From NCBI GenBank assembly GCA_023264975.1, contig JAHFUS010000009.1, forward strand, positions 1-37,602: DNA of 37,602 bases, given 5' to 3'. The notes beneath the pieces were generated by a model. The model worked only from the letters and a program-made list of their open reading frames with translations, had not been told where the DNA came from and made no database searches. Shown in pieces: positions 6,647-15,712 of this stretch; positions within the stretch are counted from its first letter, which is position 1, and the number at the start of each line of letters is the position of its first letter. A program made the position numbers and the translations under genes. This stretch comes from Actinomycetes bacterium (GTDB lineage: Bacteria; Actinomycetota; Acidimicrobiia; Acidimicrobiales; GCA-2861595).

Positions 6647-8648
6647 CGGCCACCCCCAGGTAGGCCTCGATGACCCGTTCGTCCGCCTGGACCTCGGCCG
6701 GGGGGCCGTCGGCGATCTTCTGTCCGAAGTCGAGCACGGCCACCCGGTCGCACACGTTCATGACCAGGCCCATGTCGTGCTCGATCAGCACGACGGTGAG
6801 CCCTGAGTCGCGGATCTGACGGATGAGGCGGATGAGTGCCCGCTTCTCGGTGGGGTTCATGCCCGCAGCCGGCTCGTCGAGCAGCAGGATGCTCGGTCCG
6901 GTGGCGATGGCCCGGGCGATCTCCAGGCGGCGCTGGTCGCCGTAGGAGAGGTTGCGGGCGGCGTCGCCGGCCCGCCCCTGGATGCCGACGTAGGCCAGCA
7001 GCCGCTCGGCCTCGCGCCGGCCGTCCCGCTCCTCGCGCCGGTGACGGGGGAGGCCGAGCACGGCGCCGGGGACGCTGGTGCCGTGGCGGGCATCCACACC
7101 GACGAGCACGTTCTCCAGCGCCGTCAGTTCGGGGAACAGCCGGATGTTCTGGAACGTGCGGGCGATGCCGGCCTCGGTGATGAGGTGCGGCTTCTTTCCC
7201 ACGATCGACCGGCCGTTGAGGACGATGTCGCCGGACGTGGGGTGGAACACGCCTGTGATGCAGTTGAACAGCGTGGTCTTGCCGGCCCCGTTGGGGCCGA
7301 TGATCCCGAAGATCTGGCTCCGGTCCACCGAGATCGAGACCTCGGACAGGGCAACCACGCCGCCGAAGCGCATGGTGAGGTCGTTCAGGTCGAGTACCAC
7401 GTCCGCTGCCGTAGCCGCAACGTCGGCGATGGCGGCGGGGAGCTCGACCTCGTCCGGCGCCGCTCCCGTCGCCTCCACGACGACCGGCTCCGCCGCCGCA
7501 GCCGGTGCCGTTGCGGCGGCCACCACGGCCGCCTCCGGAGCGGCGGCGAGGGAGTGCTCAGGCGCAGCGTCGGCCAGTTCGGCTGCCCGGCGCCGGCTGG
7601 GCAGCAGGCCCTGGGGCCGGAACACCATCATGGCCACGAGCGACGCCCCGAACAGCAGGACGCGGTACTCGGTGATCGTGCGCACCTCGCCGCCCGTGAG
7701 TGAGTTGAGGCGCGCCGTGAGCCACTCGCCGGCGGCGGCGTCGCGCAGGTACTCGGGCAGGGCGCCGATGGCGAAGGCTCCTGCGATCACGCCGGGTATC
7801 GACCCCATGCCACCGAGCACGACGGCGGCAAGGATGATGACCGAGAAGAAGAAGGGAAAGTTGTCGGGGTTGATGAAGCCGACCTTGCTGGCGAAGATCC
7901 ACCCGGCCAATCCACCGATGGACGAGCCCATGGCGAACGCCCACAGCTTCATGGTGAACGTGTGCACGCCCATGGCCTCGGCTGCGTCCTCGTCCTCGCG
8001 TATGGCCGACCACGCCCGGCCGACCCGGGAGTGGCCCAGGCGCACGATGATCACCACGGCCAGCCCGATGGCAGCGAGGGTGAGGTAGTAGTAGGGAAGC
8101 GGCAGGAGCCGGAACTCGGCGCCGGCCACAGAGCCCGGATGCGCGATGCCGGTGATCCCCCTGGCCTCGCCCAACGACCCGCTGTTCTGGGCAACGATGC
8201 GCACGATCTCGCCGAAGCCGAGCGTGACGATGGCGAGGTAATCGCCCCGCAGGCGCAGGGTGGGTGCGCCCAGCACGACGCCCGCCACCATGGCGAAGAT
8301 GACGGCGAAGGGAAGTGCTTCCCATGCCGTCCACCCGTGCGTGGTGGTGAGCACGGCCGTCGTGTAGGCGCCCACGGCGAAGAAGGCGACGTACCCGAGA
8401 TCGAGCAGCCCTGCCGAGCCGACCACAATGTTGAGCCCGAGGGCGAGCAGGATGTAGACGCCGACGGGGAAGAACAGCACCGCCTGTGAGTACCTCGACA
8501 GGTGCGGCGGCCATGCGATGGCGACGGCCAGCACGGCGGCACCGACCACCACCTTGGCCCGCACCGGCAGGCGGCCCCACAGACGGGCGACGGGGTCGAC
8601 CACCGCGATGCGCCGGCGGAAGTCGAGCGCTCGTGCGCGCGTCGGCAT
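6636..8648 (-). CDS. livMG: Fused permease-ATPase (LivM-LivG) of a branched-chain amino-acid ABC importer
   Basis: A 670-residue fusion of two subunits that are usually separate. Residues 1 to about 350 are the LivM permease: many membrane spans, with conserved LGLNIVVGSAGLLDLGYVAFFAVGAY-type and LRLRGDYLAIVTLGFGEIVRI-type segments. About 65 Ala/Glu/Pro/Val-rich residues form a linker (roughly 355-420). The rest is a LivG ATPase with Walker A GPNGAGKTT (about 450), LSYGDQRRLEIARAI, Walker B LLLDEPAAGMNPTEKR and VVLIEHDMGLVMNVCDRV. The frame is open throughout, so this is a true fusion. Start ATG 8648. It sits 55 bp after livH and overlaps livF. Fusion fixes one G subunit per M subunit. Confidence 0.93.
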   Translation of the reverse strand: MPTRARALDFRRRIAVVDPVARLWGRLPVRAKVVVGAAVLAVAIAWPPHLSRYSQAVLFFPVGVYILLALGLNIVVGSAGLLDLGYVAFFAVGAYTTAVLTTTHGWTAWEALPFAVIFAMVAGVVLGAPTLRLRGDYLAIVTLGFGEIVRIVAQNSGSLGEARGITGIAHPGSVAGAEFRLLPLPYYYLTLAAIGLAVVIIVRLGHSRVGRAWSAIREDEDAAEAMGVHTFTMKLWAFAMGSSIGGLAGWIFASKVGFINPDNFPFFFSVIILAAVVLGGMGSIPGVIAGAFAIGALPEYLRDAAAGEWLTARLNSLTGGEVRTITEYRVLLFGASLVAMMVFRPQGLLPSRRRAAELADAAPEHSLAAAPEAAVVAAATAPAAAAEPVVVEATGAAPDEVELPAAIADVAATAADVVLDLNDLTMRFGGVVALSEVSISVDRSQIFGIIGPNGAGKTTLFNCITGVFHPTSGDIVLNGRSIVGKKPHLITEAGIARTFQNIRLFPELTALENVLVGVDARHGTSVPGAVLGLPRHRREERDGRREAERLLAYVGIQGRAGDAARNLSYGDQRRLEIARAIATGPSILLLDEPAAGMNPTEKRALIRLIRQIRDSGLTVVLIEHDMGLVMNVCDRVAVLDFGQKIADGPPAEVQADERVIEAYLGVADAS

Positions 8649-8703
8649 CAGCGGTGCACCTTCCCTTCGGGAGGGCGCCCCATGGGGGTTGACACAGCGG
8701 GTG

Positions 8704-9603
8704 TCATGCCCTCGACCGGCCGAGTGACTCGCCCAGCAACCCGGTGGGCCGGAACATCAGCACCACGACGAGCACGGTGAAGGCGAACACGTCGGTCCAT
8801 TCGCCGCCGAGCACTGTGGCCCCCCACTTCTCGAGGAGCCCGAGCAGTATCCCGCCGAGCAGTGCTCCCCGGATGTTGCCGATGCCGCCCAGCACGGCGG
8901 CGGTGAACGCCTTGATGCCGGGGAGGAAGCCGATGTCGTAGCGGGCCGACTCGAAGAACACGCCGTACAAGGTGCCCGCCGCCCCGGCCAGCACGCCGCC
9001 GAGGAAGAAGGTGAGCATGACGACGCGGTCGATGTTGACGCCCATGAGGGCGGCCGTCTCGGCGTCCTGCGCCGTGGCCCGGATGCCGCGACCGAGGCGG
9101 GACCGGGCGACGAAGCGCTCCAGGGCAAGGGCGAGCACCACGGCGGCGACGATCACGAGGACCTTGTCGCTGCGCACGTCGGCGCCTTGGAACGTGAACA
9201 GCTTGCGCTTCTCGAGCACCCGGGGGAAGCCGAGGAACTCGCGGCCGTAGCGGGCGGCGAACAGTTCCTGGAGGAACAACGACACGCCGATGGCGGTGAT
9301 GAGGGCGGCGAGACGGGGCGCGCCGCGGCGGCGCAACGGGCGGTAGGCGATGCGCTCGATAGCCACCGCCAAGAACCCGGACGTGAGCATGGCCACGACC
9401 ATGACGGCGCCGAGGGTGAGGGCCAGGGTCAGGCCGGTCTTCGGCGAGTCGGTGACGTCGATCCCCAGCCCGTCGATGGCGAACAAGCTGGCGAAGATGC
9501 CGATCATGAAGATCTCGGAGTGGGCGAAGTTGATCAGCCGCAGCACGCCGTAGACCAGCGTGTACCCGAGCGCGATCAGCGCGTAGATCGCCCCGGCCGT
9601 CAA
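8704..9603 (-). CDS. livH: Branched-chain amino-acid ABC importer, permease LivH
   Basis: An inner-membrane permease of about 299-318 residues with the LivH pattern TAGAIYALIALGYTLVYGVL, INFAHSE, GIRATAQDAETAALMGVN, and GIKAFTAAVLGGIGN near the end. It pairs with LivM to form the channel. The coordinates use TTG 9603, the first in-frame standard start. That start leaves no residues before the first membrane helix, whereas family members usually have 10-20. The frame stays open upstream to a TGA at about 9681. A perfect GAGGAGG lies six bases before an in-frame ATC at 9660, which would give IEHCFTCLREQFWPQTLDGL ahead of the helix. I think the real start is there, with CTG 9639 and CTG 9612 as further options. 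Confidence 0.9.
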   Translation of the reverse strand: MTAGAIYALIALGYTLVYGVLRLINFAHSEIFMIGIFASLFAIDGLGIDVTDSPKTGLTLALTLGAVMVVAMLTSGFLAVAIERIAYRPLRRRGAPRLAALITAIGVSLFLQELFAARYGREFLGFPRVLEKRKLFTFQGADVRSDKVLVIVAAVVLALALERFVARSRLGRGIRATAQDAETAALMGVNIDRVVMLTFFLGGVLAGAAGTLYGVFFESARYDIGFLPGIKAFTAAVLGGIGNIRGALLGGILLGLLEKWGATVLGGEWTDVFAFTVLVVVLMFRPTGLLGESLGRSRA

Positions 9604-9684
9604 TCCGTCCAGGGTCTGCGGCCAGAACTGCTCCCGCAGGCACGTGAAGCAGTGCTCGATGGTGGCCTCCTCAGTCCCTCAAAG

Positions 9685-9719
9685 GAGAACGGGAGGCGTC
9701 GACGACGCCTCCCGTTCTC
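9685..9719 (-). terminator. Perfect 16-bp hairpin between livJ and livH
   Basis: The arms GAGAACGGGAGGCGTC and GACGCCTCCCGTTCTC are perfectly complementary with a 3-nt loop. On the minus strand the stem is followed by CTTTGAGG, not a long T-run. It lies just after livJ and before the livH ribosome site. Such a hairpin usually lets a binding-protein mRNA be made in excess over its permease genes, by partial termination or by blocking 3' exonucleases. Confidence 0.8.
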
Positions 9720-9750
9720 ATCCGCCGACCGCTCTAAGGGGACGAGCGAC

Positions 9751-10950
9751 CTAGCCGGCCGCCAGCTCGGAGGTCTTGCCGAGCTCGGTGATCTTCCCGC
9801 CCTTCACTTCGTACACGAAGACGTCGCCTGCCTTCACGTTGCCGTTCTTCTCGAACTCGATCGTCTTGGAGATGCCCTCGTAGCTGCCGAGGCCCTCGAC
9901 GTAGGCGAGCAACTTCTCCCTGGTGGTGTTGCCCTCGTTGATGCCCTTGATGAGGATGTTGGCGGCGTCGTAGCCCTCACTCGAGTAGGTACCGGGCTCC
10001 TTCTTGACGATCTCCGCGTACTTCTTGGCGAAATCGCCGGGGGCACCGGCGATATCGGGCGTGGCCAGCCGGCACGGGCAGGTGAGCAGTGCGCCCTCGC
10101 CACCGGGTGCCCCGGAGGACACCACGAAGCCCGGGTCGAGCGAGCCGTCACCGCTGATGAAGGTGGACTTGACGCCGGCGTCGGCCAGCTGCTTCTTGAA
10201 CCGGCCCGCCTCGTTGTAGTACCCGCCGTAGAACACCATGTCGACTTTGGCGGCCTTCACCTTGTTGACGGCCACCGAGTAGTCCTGTGACTTCGGGTCG
10301 ATGGCGTCCTGCGTGGAGGTGTCGATGCCGGCATCGCCGAGGAGCTTCACCACGCCTTCCCACAGGCCCTTGCCGTAGTCGGTGTTGTCGTGGACAAGGG
10401 CGATCTTCTTGGGCTTCAACTTCTTGGTGACGTAGTCGGCGATGCCTGCCGCCTGCACGCCGTCGTCGGGGATGACGCGGTGGAACACGTCGCTCGGGAT
10501 GTCGGTGGGCAGCGCCACGTTGGTGGCCGATGCGCTGATCATCACCAGCTTGGCCTCGTTGAGGTCGGGCAGCACGGCCCGGGTCTCACCCGAGAACGTC
10601 GGGCCCACCACGGCGAGGATCGACTCGTCGGGGATGTACTTGTCCTTCTGCCCCGGCGCCTGGGCGGGGTCGCCCTGGGTGTCGAACTCCTTGATGGCGA
10701 AGGTGATGTCGCCGCCCTTCATGTTGGCCTCCTCGACTGCGACCTGCATGCCGTCACGGATGTTGATCCCGAGATTGGCGTTGGGTCCGGTGAGGGGGCC
10801 GACGAAGGCGAGGTTGACGGTGGTCTTCTTGCCGCCGCCCGCAGTGGTGTCGGTGGTGCCAGTGTCGTTGGAGTCGCTGCCGCACGCGGCGAGCACCAGC
10901 GTGGCAGCCATGAGTACCAGGACGATTCGCCTGAGACCATTTCGGGGCAT
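9751..10950 (-). CDS. livJ: Branched-chain amino-acid type ABC importer, substrate-binding lipoprotein LivJ
   Basis: A 399-residue extracellular solute-binding protein of the periplasmic binding protein type 1 fold (LivJ/LivK family). ATG 10950 is chosen because it follows AGGAGG at seven bases and starts a lipoprotein signal (MPRNGLRRIVLVLMAATLV, then LAACGS), with the lipidated Cys near residue 25. A Ser/Asp/Thr-rich spacer follows. Family markers are VNLAFVGPLTGPNANLG, VVGPTFSGETRAVLPDL, ISASATNVALP, IALVHDNTDYGKGL and FYGGYYNEAG. The true ligand is unknown: the family binds branched-chain amino acids, other amides, urea and more. It heads the operon livJ-livH-livMG-livF and is separated from the rest by a strong hairpin. 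Confidence 0.93.
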   Translation of the reverse strand: MPRNGLRRIVLVLMAATLVLAACGSDSNDTGTTDTTAGGGKKTTVNLAFVGPLTGPNANLGINIRDGMQVAVEEANMKGGDITFAIKEFDTQGDPAQAPGQKDKYIPDESILAVVGPTFSGETRAVLPDLNEAKLVMISASATNVALPTDIPSDVFHRVIPDDGVQAAGIADYVTKKLKPKKIALVHDNTDYGKGLWEGVVKLLGDAGIDTSTQDAIDPKSQDYSVAVNKVKAAKVDMVFYGGYYNEAGRFKKQLADAGVKSTFISGDGSLDPGFVVSSGAPGGEGALLTCPCRLATPDIAGAPGDFAKKYAEIVKKEPGTYSSEGYDAANILIKGINEGNTTREKLLAYVEGLGSYEGISKTIEFEKNGNVKAGDVFVYEVKGGKITELGKTSELAAG

Positions 10951-10994
10951 TTGCCTTGCCTCCTGCGGCGCGCGTTCGCTCATCCGCTGAATCG

Positions 10995-11000
10995 AGCATA
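10995..11000 (-). promoter_or_regulatory. -10 element of the liv operon promoter
   Basis: On the minus strand, TATGCT fits TANNNT. Transcription starting about seven bases later would give a leader of about 35-40 nt carrying the AGGAGG site of livJ. No convincing -35 box is seen. Confidence 0.4.
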
Positions 11001-11124
11001 GGCATGAGTGGCAGGATGGGGTGTGATCCCTCGACCGGAAGCACCACTTCTTCGCCCCGTCAGTCCCGGACGGGGTGGATCGACCAGGGCCGCAGGCTGT
11101 ACCCACGCCACACCGGCCGTTCAT

Positions 11125-11964
11125 GTGACACCTGCGGCCACCACGCCGGCGGCGTCGCTCGAGTGCCTTCGTGCCCGCCTCGAACAGCTGGCGCCCGTCG
11201 TCGTGGCGTTCAGCGGTGGCGCCGACTCGGCTTTCCTGGCGTGGGTCGCCAACGACACGCTGGGCGCCGCTGCCACTGTCGTCACCGCCGTCTCACCCTC
11301 GTTGGCGCCGGAGGAGGAGGCCGACTGCCGGGCGCTGGCCGAGGAGTGGGGCCTGCGCTGGGAGCCGGTGGCCACCGGTGAGCTGGCCGATCCCGCCTAC
11401 GCGGCCAACGACGGCCGGCGGTGCTACTGGTGCAAGACGGCCCTACTCGACGCGCTGGCGCCATTCGCCGCCGCCGGCGCCACCGTGGTGCTCGGTGTGA
11501 ACCTCGACGACCTGGGCGACCACCGGCCGGGCCAGGAGGCGGCCGCCGAGCGGGGCGCCGCCTTCCCGCTGGTCGACGCCGGCTTCACCAAGGCCGACGT
11601 GCGGGCCGAGTCGTCCCGGCTGAGCCTGCGCACGTGGGACAAGCCGGCCGCCGCGTGCCTCGCCTCGCGGGTCCCGTACGGCACGCCCGTCACCCTCGGC
11701 GTGCTGTCGTCGGTGGCCCGCGCCGAGTCGGCCCTGCGGGCGCTCGGGTTCGGGCAGCTGCGGGTCCGCCATTACGGGGACCTGGCCCGTATCGAGCTCG
11801 ACGGTGATGACCTGCACCGGGCGGTGCACGAGCGGGACGCGGTGGTCGCCGCCGTGCGGTCGGCGGGCTACGCCTATGTCACTCTCGACCTCGAGGGCTT
11901 CCGCTCGGGCAACCTCAACGGCGCCCTGGCCGGCAGCGGCGCCATCGGGGGAGGCGCACGATGA
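11125..11964 (+). CDS. larE: LarE-type ATP-dependent sacrificial sulfur transferase
   Basis: A 279-residue PP-loop ATPase. LarE adenylates and then transfers sulfur onto the pyridinium carboxylates that become the nickel-pincer cofactor of lactate racemase-type enzymes. Visible are the PP-loop FSGGADSAFLAWVA (about 26-39), DGRRCYWCKTALLDAL, GVNLDDLGDHRPGQEAA, FPLVDAGFTKADVR and WDKPAAACLASRVPYG. The last contains the cysteine that gives up its sulfur in the Lactobacillus enzyme. The Cys-x2-Cys of RCYWC is present too. GTG 11125 is chosen because the family N-terminus (SLECLRARLEQLAPVVVAFSGG) begins soon after; an in-frame GTG at 11008 would run into the livJ promoter. It overlaps the NIL gene by 4 bp (ATGA). 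No larB, larC or LarA gene is in the window, so the client is unknown. Confidence 0.85.
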   Translation: MTPAATTPAASLECLRARLEQLAPVVVAFSGGADSAFLAWVANDTLGAAATVVTAVSPSLAPEEEADCRALAEEWGLRWEPVATGELADPAYAANDGRRCYWCKTALLDALAPFAAAGATVVLGVNLDDLGDHRPGQEAAAERGAAFPLVDAGFTKADVRAESSRLSLRTWDKPAAACLASRVPYGTPVTLGVLSSVARAESALRALGFGQLRVRHYGDLARIELDGDDLHRAVHERDAVVAAVRSAGYAYVTLDLEGFRSGNLNGALAGSGAIGGGAR

Positions 11965-12200
11965 GCAAGGCCAGGGTCAGGCTCACGTTCCCCGAGCACC
12001 TCATCACCGAGCCGGTCCTCGCCCGCATGATGCGCCGGTTCGACGTGGAGCCGAACATCCGCCGGGCCAACGTCGAGGAGAAGGTCGGCTGGATCATGTG
12101 CGAGTTGGTCGGCGACGGCGAGCTGGTGGAGTCCGCTGTCGCGTGGCTGCGGGACGAGGGCGTCGAGGTCGACCGCCTGGGCGACGTCGTCGAGGGCTGA
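11961..12200 (+). CDS. NIL-domain protein
   Basis: A 79-residue protein that is a single NIL domain, an ACT-like beta-alpha fold named after a conserved Asn-Ile-Leu. Typical features are VRLTFPEHLITEPVLARMMRRF, NIRRANVEEKVGWI and ESAVAWLRDEGVEVDRL. NIL domains cap the MetN methionine transporter ATPase and also occur alone beside ferredoxins and sulfur-metabolism genes, where they probably bind a small ligand or assist sulfur insertion. The ATG overlaps the LarE stop as ATGA, so the two should be made in step, which fits a sulfur-handling role. The ligand is unknown. Confidence 0.8.
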   Translation: MSKARVRLTFPEHLITEPVLARMMRRFDVEPNIRRANVEEKVGWIMCELVGDGELVESAVAWLRDEGVEVDRLGDVVEG

Positions 12201-12210
12201 CGGCCGGCTG

Positions 12211-12828
12211 TTGCGCAAGCTGCTGGCGCTCGCCGTCCTTGCCGTCCTGCTGCTCGCCGCCGACCAGGGCGCCCGGGTGGTGGCCGAGGGCAAGCTGGCG
12301 TCCCGGGCCCGGGAGGCGGCCGGGGGGCCCGACTCGGCCGAGGCCACCATCGGGTCGTTCCCCTTCCTCGCCCGGCTGCTCGCGTCCGGCTCCGTGCCCC
12401 ACGTCGCCGTGCGCGTCACCGGAGCCACGGCGGGGCCGCTGCGCCTCGCCGCCGTCGAGGTGGACGCGTGGGGCGTCTCGCTCGACCGGGGCTCCTTGTT
12501 CTCTGGCGACGTCCGCCTCCGGGACGTCGAGCGGGGAACGGTGGCGGTGGAACTGGATGCGTCCGCCATCACCGGCGTGGTCGATCTCCCCGTCGAGATC
12601 GACGATGGCAGGGTCCGCGTAGCGACCGGTGCTGTGGCGGTGCCGGCCACCGTCACCGTGGACCGCCACGGCGCGCTCGTCCTGTCGGCGGCCGGGATGC
12701 GGACGCTCAGGGTGCCGGTTGTCCGGGCCCCTCTGTTCCCGTGCGCGGCTACGTCGGTGTCCGTGGACGGTGACCGCGTGCGCCTCAGCTGCGAGGTGGA
12801 CGAGCTGCCCGCCGTGCTCCGCCGATGA
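12211..12828 (+). CDS. DUF2993 / LmeA-like exported protein
   Basis: A 205-residue protein starting at TTG 12211, ten bases after the NIL gene. MRKLLALAVLAVLLLAADQG is a signal peptide or membrane anchor, and the remainder is extracytoplasmic. The pattern AEATIGSFPFLARLLASGSVPHVAVRVTG, followed by VDAWGVSLDRG and VELDASAITGVV, is that of DUF2993. Mycobacterial LmeA, a phospholipid-binding envelope protein involved in lipomannan elongation, belongs to this family. The TTG start with a coupled neighbour suggests modest expression. It overlaps the next gene by 4 bp (ATGA at 12825). Confidence 0.75.
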   Translation: MRKLLALAVLAVLLLAADQGARVVAEGKLASRAREAAGGPDSAEATIGSFPFLARLLASGSVPHVAVRVTGATAGPLRLAAVEVDAWGVSLDRGSLFSGDVRLRDVERGTVAVELDASAITGVVDLPVEIDDGRVRVATGAVAVPATVTVDRHGALVLSAAGMRTLRVPVVRAPLFPCAATSVSVDGDRVRLSCEVDELPAVLRR

Positions 12829-13310
12829 ACCCCGACCCGGCACTCGAGGAGAAGGCGGCGGCGCTGGTGGCGGCCGTCGAGGCCGCCGTCCCGGGCTGGG
12901 TGGAGCGGTCGGTGACGCAACTGCTGGTGGCGTTCGCAGGCGGGGCCGACCCCGCCGTCGTGGACGAGGCCCGCGCTGCGGGCGCGGTGGCGAGGACCGA
13001 GGTCGGTGGACGACTGCGTGCCCTCCTGGCCGCCGACATCGAGGAGCAGCGGGGCAACCCCCTGTCGGTCCTCCGTGCCGCCGTCGCCCACCCGACCGCC
13101 GTGCTGCGGCGTGCAGGCGTGCCGCCTGTGGTGCGGGACGACTTCGCCGAGGCCAACTTCCCCGACGACGACTACGACCTCACGCCCGCATCGTTCGCCG
13201 ATGTGGACCCTGCGCTGCACGAGCCCGGCATGGAGTGGGGCGTGGCCAAGGCCTGGGCCCACAAGCAGCGCCACAGCCGGCCCCCGACCACGACCGAAGG
13301 ACACCAGTGA
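12825..13310 (+). CDS. Unrecognised acidic soluble protein
   Basis: 161 residues, function not recognised. The first two thirds are helical and rich in Ala/Glu/Val (EKAAALVAAVEAAVPGWVER, VVDEARAAGAVART), with a basic LRRAGVPPVVRDDFAEANFPDDDYDLTPASF stretch after residue 90. The C-terminus is Trp/Lys/Arg-rich (WGVAKAWAHKQRHSRP). There is no signal peptide, membrane span or known catalytic motif. The ATG overlaps the DUF2993 stop, and its own stop overlaps the next GTG, so it is part of a coupled group. Its last codons and stop (GAAGGACACCAGTGA) resemble the tail of the 68-bp repeat. Confidence 0.7.
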   Translation: MNPDPALEEKAAALVAAVEAAVPGWVERSVTQLLVAFAGGADPAVVDEARAAGAVARTEVGGRLRALLAADIEEQRGNPLSVLRAAVAHPTAVLRRAGVPPVVRDDFAEANFPDDDYDLTPASFADVDPALHEPGMEWGVAKAWAHKQRHSRPPTTTEGHQ

Positions 13311-13612
13311 CCCGAATCGCCGCCTACGTGCCCGACCTCATGGACCGCTCCAAGGTGGCCGCCGCCGGCGGCGCCGACGTCACCTTTGTGCTGGCACCGT
13401 CCGAGCTGGCCACGGCCGGCGCCGAGCTGGTGGTGGTCGACCTGGCCCGGCCCGGCGTGCTCGATGCGCTGCCCGGCCTGGCCGGCGTTCGCTCCATCGG
13501 CTTTGCCAGCCACGTCGACAAGGAGCTGGCCGACGCGGCCGCGGCAGCCGGCTGCGACGAGGTGCTGCCCCGCTCCCGCTTCTTCTCCACCCTCGTCGAA
13601 CTTCTGGCCTGA
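13307..13612 (+). CDS. Unrecognised small protein with a Rossmann- or receiver-like pattern
   Basis: 101 residues from GTG 13307, which overlaps the upstream stop as GTGA. The sequence alternates strands and helices: MTRIAAYV, ADVTFVLAP, AELVVVDLARPGVLDAL, VRSIGFASHVDKELADAA, DEVLPRSRFFSTLVELL. This resembles a CheY-like or small Rossmann fold, with an Asp at the end of the third strand (VVVDLARP) where a receiver has its phospho-acceptor. Other receiver residues are not clearly present, so I do not call it a response regulator. It is always coupled here to the gene before it. A 45-bp palindrome follows the stop by 14 bases. Confidence 0.7.
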   Translation: MTRIAAYVPDLMDRSKVAAAGGADVTFVLAPSELATAGAELVVVDLARPGVLDALPGLAGVRSIGFASHVDKELADAAAAAGCDEVLPRSRFFSTLVELLA

Positions 13613-13626
13613 GCGGGCGCCGGTCG

Positions 13627-13671
13627 CTGGCCAGCCGATCGGTACCGCGGCGGTCGTGATCGGCTGACCAG
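13627..13671. repeat. 45-bp palindromic repeat, copy 1 (possible bidirectional terminator)
   Basis: The outer arms CTGGCCAGCCGATC and GATCGGCTGACCAG pair over 14 bp with one mismatch, around a 17-nt centre containing GGTACCGCGGCGG. It sits between two convergent genes. The same 45-bp element occurs at 28289-28333, with 33 of 45 positions identical by my count. No T-tract follows on either strand, so it may protect mRNA ends rather than terminate. Confidence 0.7.
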
Positions 13672-13683
13672 TGCGGCTTTGCC

Positions 13684-13878
13684 TCAGTCGCCCGGCTCCT
13701 TGGGCCGGCGCTCGACCGTCCAGCCGGCGTCGGTGATGGTGCGGGGCTCGAAGAACAGGCAGCCCTCGGGGCAGGCGAACGGGTCGAGCTCGGAGACGTC
13801 GAGGCGGCAGCGCTGCAGCTTCTCCTGCAGGGACGTGGTGCGCTCCACGTAGTGCCGGCAGTCCGAGCGAACGCCCAC
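13684..13878 (-). CDS. Small Cys-rich protein, probably metal binding
   Basis: 64 residues from GTG 13878: (M)GVRSDCRHYVERTTSLQ, then QRCRLDVSE and PFACPEGCLFFEPR. Four cysteines (SDC, QRC, FAC, EGC) are spaced as in a small zinc or iron-sulfur site. I know the pattern only as that of short conserved actinobacterial proteins of unknown role. GTG 13878 is chosen because TACCAT ends exactly six bases before it (leaderless signature). The in-frame ATG at 13899 would add seven residues. It converges with the gene ending at 13612 and is divergent from the amt operon. Confidence 0.6.
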   Translation of the reverse strand: MGVRSDCRHYVERTTSLQEKLQRCRLDVSELDPFACPEGCLFFEPRTITDAGWTVERRPKEPGD

Positions 13879-14012
13879 ACCCGTATGGTACGGCCCCATG
13901 GCCGGGCGTCTGGTGGTGGTGGGCGGCGACGCGGGCGGGATGGCGCCTGCGGCATCCCGTTCCCCATCGGGGGCGGTCGACCCGAGATAGCCGGACCCCG
14001 CATTCATTTTGT

Positions 14013-14039
14013 GCCACATCTACGAAACAGACCCGAAAC
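14013..14039 (+). promoter_or_regulatory. GlnR-like operator upstream of amt-glnB-glnD
   Basis: The sequence has GCCAC, six bases, GAAAC (14024-14028), six bases, GAAAC (14035-14039). Actinobacterial GlnR sites follow gTnAC-N6-GaAAC half-sites at this spacing, and amt-glnK-glnD is a classical GlnR target in Streptomyces and Mycobacterium. It lies 45-70 bp before the amt start. This points to induction under nitrogen limitation. Confidence 0.6.
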
Positions 14040-14083
14040 AAGCTTTCGCAATGCTGCGCCAAAATCAAACAAGGGGGCTGCGA

Positions 14084-15702
<1,619 letters not shown>

Positions 15703-15712
15703 GCGGGCGGCA

